Shown: positions 7,606 to 16,025 of the stretch, one piece after another
How the letters are laid out: each line of letters opens with the position of its first letter
Numbering within the stretch: position 1 is the first letter of the stretch
Notes under the pieces: model-generated
What the model was told of the DNA's origin: nothing
Databases searched by the model: none
The model's input: only the letters and a program-made list of their open reading frames with translations
Assembly: GCF_042675665.1 (NCBI RefSeq)
Contig: NZ_JBHTJI010000001.1
Location: 434,001 to 498,000, forward strand
Source: Mariniflexile jejuense
GTDB taxonomy: Bacteria > Bacteroidota > Bacteroidia > Flavobacteriales > Flavobacteriaceae
Direction of reading: 5' to 3'
DNA: 64,000 nt
Translations under genes and position numbers: made by a program

Positions 7606-8985
7606 GTGAACAGCATCTCAAACATTATTTCCGAACAAAAAACCTTTTTTAATTCTCAAAAAACTAAAACTATTACTTTTAGGTTGCAGTATTTAAAAGC
7701 GTTAAAAAATGAAATTCTTTTAAAAGAACAAGCTGTTTATGATGCATTACAACACGATTTTAAAAAATCGGAATTTGAAACTTTTATAAGTGAATTTGGG
7801 CTGGTTATTTCTCAACTTAATTTAGCTATTAAAAACTTAAAAAAGTGGAGTAAACCAAAACGTATTACACCGTCTATTTTATCATTTCCATCAACCGATT
7901 ATATTTACAAAGAACCTTACGGAACAGTGCTAATAATTGCACCTTGGAATTACCCTTTTCTTCTTGCATTAGAACCTTTAATTATGGCAATTGCCGCAGG
8001 AAATACTGTGGTTTTAAAACCTAGTGAATTAACAAAAAACACATCGCAACTTTTAACAGATATTATAAAAAATGTGTTTCCTGATAATTATGCGGTTTCT
8101 ATTGAAGGTGGCATTGAAACTTCAACAGAATTACTCGCCCAAAAATGGGATTATATTTTTTTTACAGGAAGCGTGCCCGTAGGGAAAATTATAGCACAAG
8201 CAGCAGCTAAACATGTAACACCTGTAACTTTAGAATTGGGAGGTAAATCACCTTGCATCATCGATGACACTGTAAATTTAAAATTAGTTGCCAAACGATT
8301 GGTTTGGGGTAAATTTTTTAATGCAGGACAAACATGTATTGCACCAGATTACATCATCATAAAAGCTAAAATTAAAAACGATTTTATTAAACTTTTAAAA
8401 ATAGAAATATTAAAAGCCTATGGTGAAAACCCAAAAGAATCAGCCGATTTTCCTAGAATAATAAATACCAAAAACACAGTTCGTTTAATCAAACTTCTTG
8501 AAGACATAGATGTTATTTTTGGTGGTGATTTTGACGAAAGTGAAAACTATGTATCTCCTACCCTTATTGATGAACCTAGTTTAGAAAGTGAAGTTATGAA
8601 GCATGAAATATTCGGACCTATTTTACCTATTCTAACCTATAAAACGAACGAAGATATTGAACATATTATTTCAAATTTTGAAAAACCACTAGCCTGCTAT
8701 GTGTTTTCAAATAACAAAAACTTTGTAAAGGAAACACTTATTAAATACAGTTTTGGAGGTGGCGTAATTAATGATACTTTAATTCATTTTGGAAACCACA
8801 AACTGCCGTTTGGTGGTGTTGGTGCTAGTGGTATGGGTGCTTACCACGGAAAATATGGGTTTGATACATTTTCGCATGCTAAATCTATTATAAAACGAGG
8901 AAATTGGCTTGACCCATCATTAAGATATACACCTTACACAAAAAAGTTAAACCTTATAAAAAAACTATTTAAACTGTTTGCTTAG
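7606..8985 (+). CDS. Aldehyde dehydrogenase, class 3-like
   Basis: 459 residues, GTG start at 7606. The fold is the NAD(P)-dependent aldehyde dehydrogenase superfamily, in the shorter ALDH3-like form. IIAPWNYPFLLALEPL, AAGNTVVLKPSE (cofactor), FFTGSVPVGKII, TLELGGKSPCIID (general base Glu) and FNAGQTCIAPDY (catalytic Cys) are all intact. The C-terminus is basic and hydrophobic (KKLNLIKKLFKLFA), consistent with weak membrane association in fatty-aldehyde-type enzymes, though that is an inference. Probable role: oxidation of medium or long aldehydes to acids. It lies 25 bases after the RluA gene. Confidence 0.93.
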   Translation: MNSISNIISEQKTFFNSQKTKTITFRLQYLKALKNEILLKEQAVYDALQHDFKKSEFETFISEFGLVISQLNLAIKNLKKWSKPKRITPSILSFPSTDYIYKEPYGTVLIIAPWNYPFLLALEPLIMAIAAGNTVVLKPSELTKNTSQLLTDIIKNVFPDNYAVSIEGGIETSTELLAQKWDYIFFTGSVPVGKIIAQAAAKHVTPVTLELGGKSPCIIDDTVNLKLVAKRLVWGKFFNAGQTCIAPDYIIIKAKIKNDFIKLLKIEILKAYGENPKESADFPRIINTKNTVRLIKLLEDIDVIFGGDFDESENYVSPTLIDEPSLESEVMKHEIFGPILPILTYKTNEDIEHIISNFEKPLACYVFSNNKNFVKETLIKYSFGGGVINDTLIHFGNHKLPFGGVGASGMGAYHGKYGFDTFSHAKSIIKRGNWLDPSLRYTPYTKKLNLIKKLFKLFA

Positions 8986-8988
8986 TGA

Positions 8989-9804
8989 CTATTGTAACGG
9001 ATAATTCACTATTAATTTTGTGCCTTTATTGGGTTGCGAAGTTAGTTCTAATACCGCTTGAATTAATGCTGCTCTACTTTTCATATTAATCAAACCAGAA
9101 CCTTTTTCAGTTTCATTTATATTAAACCCTTTTCCATCATCTGTTGCGGTGATAACTAAATTAATTTTTTGGTAGTTTAATATGATATTCAAGTTTTTAG
9201 CTTCAGAATATTTAACTGAATTTGATAAAAATTCTTGAAGTATTCTAAAAATAATTATTTCGTGTTTTCTGTCTTTAAAATCTATTTTCTCACCAATAAT
9301 TTCAAGTTCAGCGGTGTCGAATTTCATCTTTTTTAATCGGTTTAACTCATTTGTTATCGATTTTTCAAAACCTATATTTAGTACAACTTCATTATTTAAT
9401 GTTTTTGAAAGTAATCGTACTTCTGCCAAACTATCTTTTAAAGCTTCAGTTGTGTCTTTAAATTTATCTTTTACTTCATTTGGCATTTGCATTTTTAAAA
9501 TACTTAACTGCATGCTGGCGAATGATAGTAGCTGTCCAATATTATCGTGCAACTCCCAACCAATATTTTTCAAGGTTTGTTCTTGGGTTTCGGTTTGTGC
9601 TTGTGCAATTTCAGCTTCAAAAGCTTGTTGTTGTTCAATTCTATCAAGCAATAATTTGTTTTTTCTTTTTTGAAAAACTATAAAAAATATAATTACCAAA
9701 GAAGTTACTATTACCAAAACGGCAATCATATACACTAATAAATAACGTTCTGCAGCAGTAGATGCCGTTTTGCTTTGAAGTAAAATATTAAGAAAATAGC
9801 GCAT
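8989..9804 (-). CDS. Sensor histidine kinase, NarX/LiaS type
   Basis: 271 residues. One membrane helix lies near residues 24-45, followed by a coiled coil rich in Glu and Gln. The HisKA_3 dimerisation domain contains GWELHDNIGQLLSF, with the phospho-accepting His near residue 87. The HATPase_c domain shows EFLSNSVKYS (N box), TATDDGKGFN (G1) and GSGLINMKSRA (G2). The protein therefore looks able to autophosphorylate. There is almost no extracytoplasmic sensor, so the signal may come through the membrane protein encoded just upstream. No response regulator gene is adjacent, so the partner is elsewhere. It is the last gene of a three-gene minus-strand operon (spacings 3 and 5 bases). Confidence 0.88.
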   Translation of the reverse strand: MRYFLNILLQSKTASTAAERYLLVYMIAVLVIVTSLVIIFFIVFQKRKNKLLLDRIEQQQAFEAEIAQAQTETQEQTLKNIGWELHDNIGQLLSFASMQLSILKMQMPNEVKDKFKDTTEALKDSLAEVRLLSKTLNNEVVLNIGFEKSITNELNRLKKMKFDTAELEIIGEKIDFKDRKHEIIIFRILQEFLSNSVKYSEAKNLNIILNYQKINLVITATDDGKGFNINETEKGSGLINMKSRAALIQAVLELTSQPNKGTKLIVNYPLQ

Positions 9805-9807
9805 TAA

Positions 9808-10524
9808 TTAATAAGGTTTTGTTGGCTTTTCATCAGGTTTGCAATATATTAAAGCAAAGGTAAAAGTTGAATACATGACGATATTTGCAAATAAATAGAT
9901 TTGCCATTTCAAGAATATAAAATTCCAGTCGTAATTACTATTATAAATATCATAAAACACCAATGGAGATATAATAAGCCACCAAATAAAAATAGCTGCA
10001 CTAATATAAAAATTAAGCGACTTATAGAAGCTTAATATTTTTTCGCTTTGTAAAATTTCAAAGAAATAAAAAACAGTACACTTAAATATGATAATAGCTC
10101 CTAAAACACTTATAACTGGAAAAAATCGCACAAAATAATCATTCCAATTAAGAAGAACATATCCTATTGAAAAAACAAAAAAACTTAAACCACTATACTT
10201 TATAATAGTTTTAAACAATTCGGTACTTAATATTTTATGGTAATAAAAACAAAAAAATACAATCGCTCCAATTTTCCAGTATAGTGTTGACCACCAAAAG
10301 TTTCTAATAAAAACAGTGCCTTTTAAAAAACTTAAAAAACCATCTTTTATATAATTTACATAATTGCCAATAAAATCACAAACAGACAGATATACTAAAA
10401 AAAATACGAAATATTTAGCAGCTGTAAGTTTATACCTTTTATAAAGCGATAAACCTGTAACAGCTGCTAAAATTTCCACACTATTGGTTAGTATGTTTTT
10501 ATATTCTAATAAAAAATCATTCAT
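9808..10524 (-). CDS. Polytopic membrane protein in kinase operon
   Basis: 238 residues with about six or seven hydrophobic, aromatic-rich segments spread over the whole length and a short charged tail (CKPDEKPTKPY). No family motif is recognised. It lies 3 bases upstream of the histidine kinase gene and 5 bases downstream of the 169-residue protein, so all three are surely one transcript. Since the kinase has almost no sensor domain, this protein could be the sensing partner, as an inference from position only. Confidence 0.75.
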   Translation of the reverse strand: MNDFLLEYKNILTNSVEILAAVTGLSLYKRYKLTAAKYFVFFLVYLSVCDFIGNYVNYIKDGFLSFLKGTVFIRNFWWSTLYWKIGAIVFFCFYYHKILSTELFKTIIKYSGLSFFVFSIGYVLLNWNDYFVRFFPVISVLGAIIIFKCTVFYFFEILQSEKILSFYKSLNFYISAAIFIWWLIISPLVFYDIYNSNYDWNFIFLKWQIYLFANIVMYSTFTFALIYCKPDEKPTKPY

Positions 10525-10529
10525 TAAAA

Positions 10530-11039
10530 TTATTGTGGATAACCACCATCACCACCAGCACCATCATTTAAAGGCGGTGCAGGAATATCGCCTTTTCCTC
10601 CACGGAAATTCAAATTAATACTTGATGCTTTTGATTTGTTTGGACTTCCTGTAGGCACAATAAACATGGTGCTTAAATCTTTTTTTGTTTGTCCTGCATT
10701 TTTACCATAAACTCCTAAATAAACACGAATACCAGTCATGTTATATCCTAAACTATCCGATTGATTTTTAGCATAAACCAAATAATTTTCTATGTCACTT
10801 AAAGACCACCATACCGACCGATCATCTTCTTTTCTTCCTTGTTGTTGTGCTGCAGAATCTACTGCAGCTTTTCTATGTAATGTCCAATTTGCATTTAATT
10901 CTTTTGCATTTTCAGTAGAAATAACACCTTTAGGCTTTACTATTTTTATTGAACTTTCTTCAATTTGTCTTGGACAAAAAAAATAGGTGGCCAATGCACC
11001 TAAAATAACTCCTAAAATAATATAACTTAGGTTTTTCAT
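10530..11039 (-). CDS. Hypothetical membrane-anchored protein, first gene of kinase operon
   Basis: 169 residues with an uncleaved N-terminal helix (about residues 5-20, ending near FFCPRQ) and a soluble, probably periplasmic part. The soluble part contains WWSLSDIENYLVYAKNQSDSLG followed by GIRVYLGVYG, and ends in a Gly/Pro-rich tail (PLNDGAGGDGGYPQ). I do not recognise a characterised family. The gene heads the operon with the polytopic membrane protein and the histidine kinase, which hints at a signalling or envelope role. Confidence 0.75.
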   Translation of the reverse strand: MKNLSYIILGVILGALATYFFCPRQIEESSIKIVKPKGVISTENAKELNANWTLHRKAAVDSAAQQQGRKEDDRSVWWSLSDIENYLVYAKNQSDSLGYNMTGIRVYLGVYGKNAGQTKKDLSTMFIVPTGSPNKSKASSINLNFRGGKGDIPAPPLNDGAGGDGGYPQ

Positions 11040-11094
11040 ACAATAAATTTAGTTAGTTAATAATAGCTGCTTAAAAGTAATAAAAAATAAGTAA

Positions 11095-11553
11095 TTAAAA
11101 ACTTATTGTCGTTGTGTGTTTAACTTCATTAATTACAAACATACTGTGCGTACTACCAATATGACTTATTGAGGTTAGCTTTTTTACCAGAAATTCTCTA
11201 AAAGCAGCTATATCTTTCACCAAAATTTTCAATAGATAATCATAATCGCCACTTATATGATAACATTCCAATACTTCGCTTAAATCTTTAACCTCTTTTT
11301 CAAATTCCATAACAAAATTTTGCGAATGCTGTATCAATTTTATATGACAAAATGCAACAAAGGATTTTTCAACAAGATCTTTATTAACTAGTGCTACATA
11401 CTTATCAATAAAACCTTCTTTTTCAAGCTTTTTAATACGTTCGTAAACTGCTGTGACTGAAAGATTTAGTTTATTAGACAATTCTTTATTTGTTTGCTTG
11501 CTGTCTGCTTGCAAATATTCTAGCAACTTTTTATCAATGTTATCAAATGTCAT
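11095..11553 (-). CDS. Lrp/AsnC-family transcriptional regulator
   Basis: 152 residues, the standard Lrp size. Residues 1-60 form a winged helix-turn-helix (DKKLLEYLQADSKQTNKELSNKLNLS, then TAVYERIKKLEKEGFIDKY). The C-terminal half is the RAM/AsnC ligand-binding domain, with ECYHISGDYDYLLKILVKD as its signature. Such proteins sense amino acids and bind DNA as octamers. It is divergent from a methionine/cystathionine lyase gene across 161 bases, a layout in which the regulator commonly controls the neighbour. Confidence 0.93.
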   Translation of the reverse strand: MTFDNIDKKLLEYLQADSKQTNKELSNKLNLSVTAVYERIKKLEKEGFIDKYVALVNKDLVEKSFVAFCHIKLIQHSQNFVMEFEKEVKDLSEVLECYHISGDYDYLLKILVKDIAAFREFLVKKLTSISHIGSTHSMFVINEVKHTTTISF

Positions 11554-11599
11554 AATAGAAATATTTTCATTAAAACTTATATTTTACAGAAACTCATAA

Positions 11600-11621
11600 T
11601 TATATTTTCTAACAAATATAA
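11600..11621. promoter_or_regulatory. Inverted repeat in lrp/lyase divergent region
   Basis: TTATATTT (11600-11607) and AAATATAA (11614-11621) are perfect 8-bp arms around a 6-base spacer. AT-rich imperfect palindromes of this size fit Lrp/AsnC sites. A second TATTTTCTAA-like stretch lies about 30 bases on. Function inferred from position. Confidence 0.35.
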
Positions 11622-11714
11622 TTTATATAGTTTTATTTTCTAAATAATAACACATTCATTGTTTATAAATCTGTAATTATCGAAATTTGTTATATAACTT
11701 AATATAAATAAATT

Positions 11715-12917
11715 ATGGATTTTAAACCTGCAAATAACATACAAGATTTACAATACTTTGGCGAATTTGGAGGTGTAAATCCTTCTATTTCAGATTCATC
11801 AACATATACATTTCTATCAGCAAAAACCATGTTTGATACTTTTGAAGGAAATGCCGATGGTTGCTACCTGTATTCACGCCATTCATCACCTTCAAATTTA
11901 TATCTAGGAGAAGCTTTAGCAGCTATGGAAGGTACTGAAACTGCAAATGTTTCGGCATCTGGCATGGGTGCCATCACTCCTGTTTTACTTCAACTTTGTG
12001 AAGCTGGAAACCACATAGTATCTAGTCGAACAATTTATGGAGGAACTTATGCGTTTTTGAAAAACTTTTTACCTGGTTTACATATCGATACCACATTTGT
12101 TGATATTACTAAACTAGAAACTATTGAAGCTGCAATTACAAAAAATACTAAGGTTTTATATTGCGAATCGGTTAGCAATCCGCTTTTAGAAGTTGCAGAT
12201 ATTAAAGGTTTAGCGGCAATTGCCAAAAAACACAATCTAAAATTGGTAGTAGATAATACATTTTCGCCATTATCTATTTCACCTGCTATTTTAGGTGCCG
12301 ATGTGGTAATACATAGTTTAACAAAATTTATTAATGGTTCTAGTGATACAGTTGGCGGTGTGGTTTGCGGAACTCAAGAATTTATAAATGATTTACGAAA
12401 TGTAAACCATGGTGCTTCTATGCTTTTGGGAGCTACAATGGATAGTTTACGAGCTGCTTCTATTTTAAAAAACTTAAGAACCTTGCATATTAGAATGCAA
12501 CAACACAGCAAAAACGGCTTGTTTTTAGCCGAAAAATTTGAAGCAGATGGTTTAAAAACTGTTTATCCTGGTTTGAAATCACATCCATCACATGAGCTAT
12601 TTAAAAGTATGATGAATACAAAATATGGTTTTGGAGGTATGCTTACAATTGATGTTGGTTCGTTAGACAAAGCCAACCAACTTATGGAACTTATGCAAAA
12701 CAGAAATTTAGGCTATTTAGCTGTAAGTTTAGGCTTTTATAAAACATTGTTTAGCGCACCAGGAACATCTACATCTTCTGAAATTCCTTTAGAGGAACAA
12801 AAATCTATGGGATTAAGTGACGGCTTAATTCGGTTTTCAATAGGATTGGATGATGATATAGAACGCACCTATCAAATGATGAATAAATGTATGAAAGAAC
12901 TAAAAATTCTTAATTAA
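11715..12917 (+). CDS. Trans-sulfuration PLP enzyme, methionine gamma-lyase-like
   Basis: 400 residues of the Cys/Met metabolism PLP family (fold type I). Seen are YLYSRHSSPSNLYLGEALAAMEGTE (near the N-terminus), ASGMGAITPVLLQL, VVDNTFSPLSISPAILGADVVIHSLTKFINGSSD with the PLP-binding Lys in SLTKF, and a C-terminal GLIRFSIGLDD. Enzymes of this family split methionine or cystathionine or join homocysteine precursors. The exact reaction cannot be fixed from sequence, but the divergent Lrp gene favours a catabolic role such as methionine gamma-lyase. It is cytosolic and tetrameric by family. A terminator follows its stop. Confidence 0.88.
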   Translation: MDFKPANNIQDLQYFGEFGGVNPSISDSSTYTFLSAKTMFDTFEGNADGCYLYSRHSSPSNLYLGEALAAMEGTETANVSASGMGAITPVLLQLCEAGNHIVSSRTIYGGTYAFLKNFLPGLHIDTTFVDITKLETIEAAITKNTKVLYCESVSNPLLEVADIKGLAAIAKKHNLKLVVDNTFSPLSISPAILGADVVIHSLTKFINGSSDTVGGVVCGTQEFINDLRNVNHGASMLLGATMDSLRAASILKNLRTLHIRMQQHSKNGLFLAEKFEADGLKTVYPGLKSHPSHELFKSMMNTKYGFGGMLTIDVGSLDKANQLMELMQNRNLGYLAVSLGFYKTLFSAPGTSTSSEIPLEEQKSMGLSDGLIRFSIGLDDDIERTYQMMNKCMKELKILN

Positions 12918-12941
12918 AAACAACTTAAACACCCAAAGCAC

Positions 12942-12973
12942 AAAGCCAAAATTAAACTTTTGGCTTTTTTTCT
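12942..12973 (+). terminator. Rho-independent terminator after lyase gene
   Basis: AAAGCCAAAA (12942-12951) pairs with TTTTGGCTTT (12958-12967), followed by a T run. It separates the lyase gene from nhaC. Confidence 0.88.
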
Positions 12974-13024
12974 ATTTGCATACCTTTTTATAAAATCGTA
13001 ACATTACATTTCAAATTCCAAATA

Positions 13025-14494
13025 ATGCAAGACGATAAGAATATTTCCAAAATAGAAATAGAAAACCAAAACATTATTGAAAACACAGAACTTAACATTT
13101 GGGAAGCCATAATTCCTGTGGTTATCTTAATGGGTATGTTAGCTTACAACATATTTTTTGTTGAAGGACAAGAGTGGTTTGGTACTTATACAAATCAAAT
13201 TATTTTATTACTTGGTGGCGTAGTTGCTGCACTTGTTGGTTTTTTTAATAAAGTAACCATAGAACGCATGCTTAAAGAAATTTGGGAAAATTTAAAAAGT
13301 GTTTTTATACCCATATTAATTTTATTTTTAGTTGGTGCTTTAGCCGGAACATGGCTAATTAGTGGCGTTATACCAGCTATGGTTTACTATGGTTTGCAAG
13401 TGTTAAGTCCGTCTATATTTTTACCAGCTTCAGTAGTAATTTGTGCTGTTATCTCCATTGCAACGGGTAGTTCTTGGACAACTTCTGCCACAGTTGGTAT
13501 TGCGTTAGTTGGTATTGGAACTGCTCTAGGAATTGAAACAGGCATGATAGCTGGTGCCGTTATTTCTGGTGCTTATTTTGGTGATAAAATGTCGCCATTA
13601 AGTGATACTACAAACCTAGCGCCTGCTATGGCTGGAACCGATTTATTTACGCATATTCGCTACATGACGCTTACAACAGTACCTACGCTAGTTATTACAC
13701 TTATAGTTTTTGGAATAATTAGTGCCTCCATTGAAACCTCTGGAACTGCCGATTTAAGTAGTTTACTATCAACAATAAGTACAACTTTCAATATTTCTCC
13801 ATGGTTATTTATTGTACCTGTGGTTGTAATTGCGTTAATTCTTTTAAAAACTAAACCATTAATAGCATTAAGTACAGGTGTTATTCTTGCTGCTATTTTT
13901 GCTTTTATTTTTCAGCCAGATGTTTTGATGCATTTATCTAACTCAAAATTGTCTGCAATTACAACATCCATTTTTACTGAAACACAAATCACAACCGACA
14001 ACGAAAAGTTAAACGACCTTTTTTCTGCTGGCGGAATGGAAGGTATGCTATGGACCATATTCCTGATTATATGTGCCATGATATTTGGTGGTATTATGGA
14101 TGGTATTGGTGCATTGGCTAGAATTACTAAAGAATTATTAAAACTAGCCCATACTATTTTTGGGTTATTTACTAGTACCGTAATTAGCTGTTTAGGATTA
14201 AATGCTATTGCATCCGATCAATATTTGGCAATTGTAATACCAGGAAAAATGTTTAAAAAAGCTTATGAAGATCGTGGTTTAGCGCCCGAAAATTTAAGTA
14301 GAACTTTAGAAGATTCTGGCACCGTTACATCAGTCTTAATACCTTGGAACACCTGTGGCGCATACCAAAGTGGCGTTTTAGGTGTTGATACGCTTCACTA
14401 TGCTGGTTATGCTGTTTTTAATTGGTTAAGTCCGTTTATGACCTTATTATTCGCTGCTTTTCAAATAAAAATAAAAGAATTAGCAAAAAAGTAA
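13025..14494 (+). CDS. nhaC: Na+/H+ antiporter, NhaC family
   Basis: 489 residues with about a dozen membrane helices after a short acidic cytosolic tail. The NhaC signatures ATGSSWTTSATVGIALVGIG and AGAVISGAYFGDKMSPLSDTTNLAPAMAG are intact, as is LSRTLEDSGTVTSVLIPWNTCGAYQ near the end. Members exchange external protons for internal Na+ (or malate/lactate in some subclades) across the inner membrane. It is monocistronic, after a terminator and 108 bases after the lyase gene. Ion specificity is a family inference. Confidence 0.92.
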   Translation: MQDDKNISKIEIENQNIIENTELNIWEAIIPVVILMGMLAYNIFFVEGQEWFGTYTNQIILLLGGVVAALVGFFNKVTIERMLKEIWENLKSVFIPILILFLVGALAGTWLISGVIPAMVYYGLQVLSPSIFLPASVVICAVISIATGSSWTTSATVGIALVGIGTALGIETGMIAGAVISGAYFGDKMSPLSDTTNLAPAMAGTDLFTHIRYMTLTTVPTLVITLIVFGIISASIETSGTADLSSLLSTISTTFNISPWLFIVPVVVIALILLKTKPLIALSTGVILAAIFAFIFQPDVLMHLSNSKLSAITTSIFTETQITTDNEKLNDLFSAGGMEGMLWTIFLIICAMIFGGIMDGIGALARITKELLKLAHTIFGLFTSTVISCLGLNAIASDQYLAIVIPGKMFKKAYEDRGLAPENLSRTLEDSGTVTSVLIPWNTCGAYQSGVLGVDTLHYAGYAVFNWLSPFMTLLFAAFQIKIKELAKK

Positions 14495-14640
14495 TTATTG
14501 AAATACCTCGTTTTTCTTAATAATTTGATAAGTTGATAATTTCAGTTAAACTATTTTATCATATTAACAAAAAACACCCCACATTTTTAAACCCATTTTT
14601 TTAAGCTATTACTCCATAAGTTTTTATAATTGATAATCTA

Positions 14641-14670
14641 TTGTATGTACAATTTCTGCTTGTAAGTTTG
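14641..14670 (+). promoter_or_regulatory. Promoter of the ahpC operon
   Basis: TTG (14641-14643), 19 bases, then TAAGTTTG (14663-14670) match the Bacteroidota -33/-7 pair. The predicted start point is about 30 bases before the ahpC ATG. Confidence 0.6.
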
Positions 14671-14705
14671 TATCAAAATAAATTATTAATATTAAAAATT
14701 TCAAT

Positions 14706-15350
14706 ATGGCATTCGTAGGAAAAAAATTCCCAAACTTAAGCGTTAACGCAATGAACGATATGGGCGATACTTTTAAAGTAAACGTTCTTGAAGAAGCAAT
14801 TAACAATAACAAAAAAGTACTGTTATTCTGGTATCCAAAAGATTTTACTTTTGTTTGTCCAACAGAATTACACGCATTTCAAGCTGCTCTAGATGAATTT
14901 GAAAAAAGAAACACACTAGTAATTGGAGCTTCTTGCGATACTGCTGAAGTTCACTTTGCATGGTTAAATACAGCTAAAGATAATGGTGGTATTGAAGGTG
15001 TAACTTACCCAATTTTAGCAGATTCTAACAGAAATTTAGCTTCAACACTTGGAATTTTAGATATCTCAAACGAACAATACAATGAAGAAACTGGTGTAGT
15101 AACTGTTGAAGGTGACAATGTAACTTACCGTGCTACATATATTATTGATGAAGAAGGTACTGTACAACACGAAAGCATTAACAACATGCCATTAGGTAGA
15201 AATGTGAATGAATATTTACGTCTAGTTGATGCTTTAACACATGTTCAAGAAAAAGGCGAAGTATGTCCTGCAAACTGGGAAGAAGGTAAAGGCGCTATGA
15301 AAGCAGACAGAAATTCTACTGCAGAATATTTATCAACTTTAGCAAACTAA
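14706..15350 (+). CDS. ahpC: Peroxiredoxin (AhpC/Prx1-like 2-Cys)
   Basis: 214 residues of the AhpC/TSA family. The peroxidatic Cys is in FWYPKDFTFVCPTELHAF (about residue 52) and the resolving Cys in KGEVCPANWEEG (about residue 178), so this is a typical 2-Cys enzyme reducing peroxides in the cytosol. The GASCDTAEVHFAW segment and C-terminal tail are normal. It is the first gene of a three-gene operon; a thioredoxin gene starts 3 bases after its stop and is the likely electron donor. Confidence 0.96.
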   Translation: MAFVGKKFPNLSVNAMNDMGDTFKVNVLEEAINNNKKVLLFWYPKDFTFVCPTELHAFQAALDEFEKRNTLVIGASCDTAEVHFAWLNTAKDNGGIEGVTYPILADSNRNLASTLGILDISNEQYNEETGVVTVEGDNVTYRATYIIDEEGTVQHESINNMPLGRNVNEYLRLVDALTHVQEKGEVCPANWEEGKGAMKADRNSTAEYLSTLAN

Positions 15351-15353
15351 ATT

Positions 15354-15668
15354 ATGCTACAAGAATTAGAACAAGATAATTTGCAAGAAATCATTTCAAG
15401 TAACAATACTGTTGTTGTACAATATTCGGCTACTTGGTGTGGTAATTGCAGAATTATGAAACCAAAAGTTAAAAAATTAGCTTCAGAAAATGAAAACATC
15501 ACATTTATAATTGCTGATGCTGAAAAATTTCCTGAATCTAGAAAACTAGCAACTGTTGATAATTTACCAACCTTTGCTACTTTTAAAAACGGAACTTTTG
15601 TAAATCAAGTTCAAACAAATAAATTCGAAGTTTTAAAAGATTTATTAAATGAAGTTACCAGTAATTAA
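15354..15668 (+). CDS. Thioredoxin-family protein
   Basis: 104 residues with a thioredoxin fold. VVVQYSATWCGNCRIMKPK carries a redox-active Cys-Gly-Asn-Cys pair instead of the usual CGPC, and NLPTFATFKNG supplies the cis-Pro loop. It sits 3 bases after the peroxiredoxin stop, so it probably reduces AhpC or shares its oxidant response. Its last 20 bases overlap the next gene in another frame, suggesting translational coupling. Confidence 0.93.
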   Translation: MLQELEQDNLQEIISSNNTVVVQYSATWCGNCRIMKPKVKKLASENENITFIIADAEKFPESRKLATVDNLPTFATFKNGTFVNQVQTNKFEVLKDLLNEVTSN

Positions 15669-15906
15669 GCATTTAACGCAATTTATTGAAGAAAACGACG
15701 AAGATTTCGTTATTGAAACTATTGAAACTTTAGAAGCTTTAACTGAAGTTCCATCATTAAAAGATGAAGAACTTGATGTTATTGGAGAACTTATTTCCAA
15801 TATGTATGGTGCTATAGAAGTGAACAATATGGTAAAAGCAGGTACTCCAAAAAAAGAGGCTTTAAATAATTTTATGTCTCGTGTACTTGGTTCTATCGAC
15901 AAATAG
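15649..15906 (+). CDS. Small conserved protein of peroxiredoxin operon (DUF6952-like)
   Basis: 85 residues, acidic and mostly helical, beginning MKLPVIKHLTQFIEENDEDF. It has no Cys and no signal peptide. I recognise it as the small conserved flavobacterial protein that follows ahpC and thioredoxin (DUF6952-like), with no known function. It overlaps the thioredoxin gene by 20 bases, so the two are translated from one message. A helper or regulator role in peroxide detoxification is suggested by position only. The antisense frame over the same bases is a shadow. Confidence 0.75.
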   Translation: MKLPVIKHLTQFIEENDEDFVIETIETLEALTEVPSLKDEELDVIGELISNMYGAIEVNNMVKAGTPKKEALNNFMSRVLGSIDK

Positions 15907-15933
15907 AAATTGAAAAAGAAAAATTAGTACATT

Positions 15934-15965
15934 AAAAAAACCACTTCAAATTGAAGTGGTTTTTT
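15934..15965. terminator. Terminator after ahpC operon
   Basis: AAAAAACCACTTCAA pairs with TTGAAGTGGTTTTTT. A and T runs flank it on both strands, so it can also stop katG transcription from the other side. Confidence 0.92.
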
Positions 15966-15987
15966 GCTTTTATTAAATACTATAAAG

Positions 15988-16011
15988 AAGAAGCTTCAAA
16001 TGAAGCTTCTT
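15988..16011. terminator. Second hairpin between the ahpC operon and katG
   Basis: AAGAAGCTTCA (15988-15998) and TGAAGCTTCTT (16001-16011) are perfect arms with a 2-base loop, 15 bases before the katG stop. No strong T run follows on either strand, so it may work together with the hairpin at 15934 or protect the 3' end. Confidence 0.5.
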
Positions 16012-16025
16012 GTAGGTTATAAATT

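Noticed and set aside
15645..15902. Antisense frame over the 85-residue protein gene
   Set aside because: Ser/Thr/Ile-rich composition with no motif; the plus-strand frame fits the operon and the conserved small protein.
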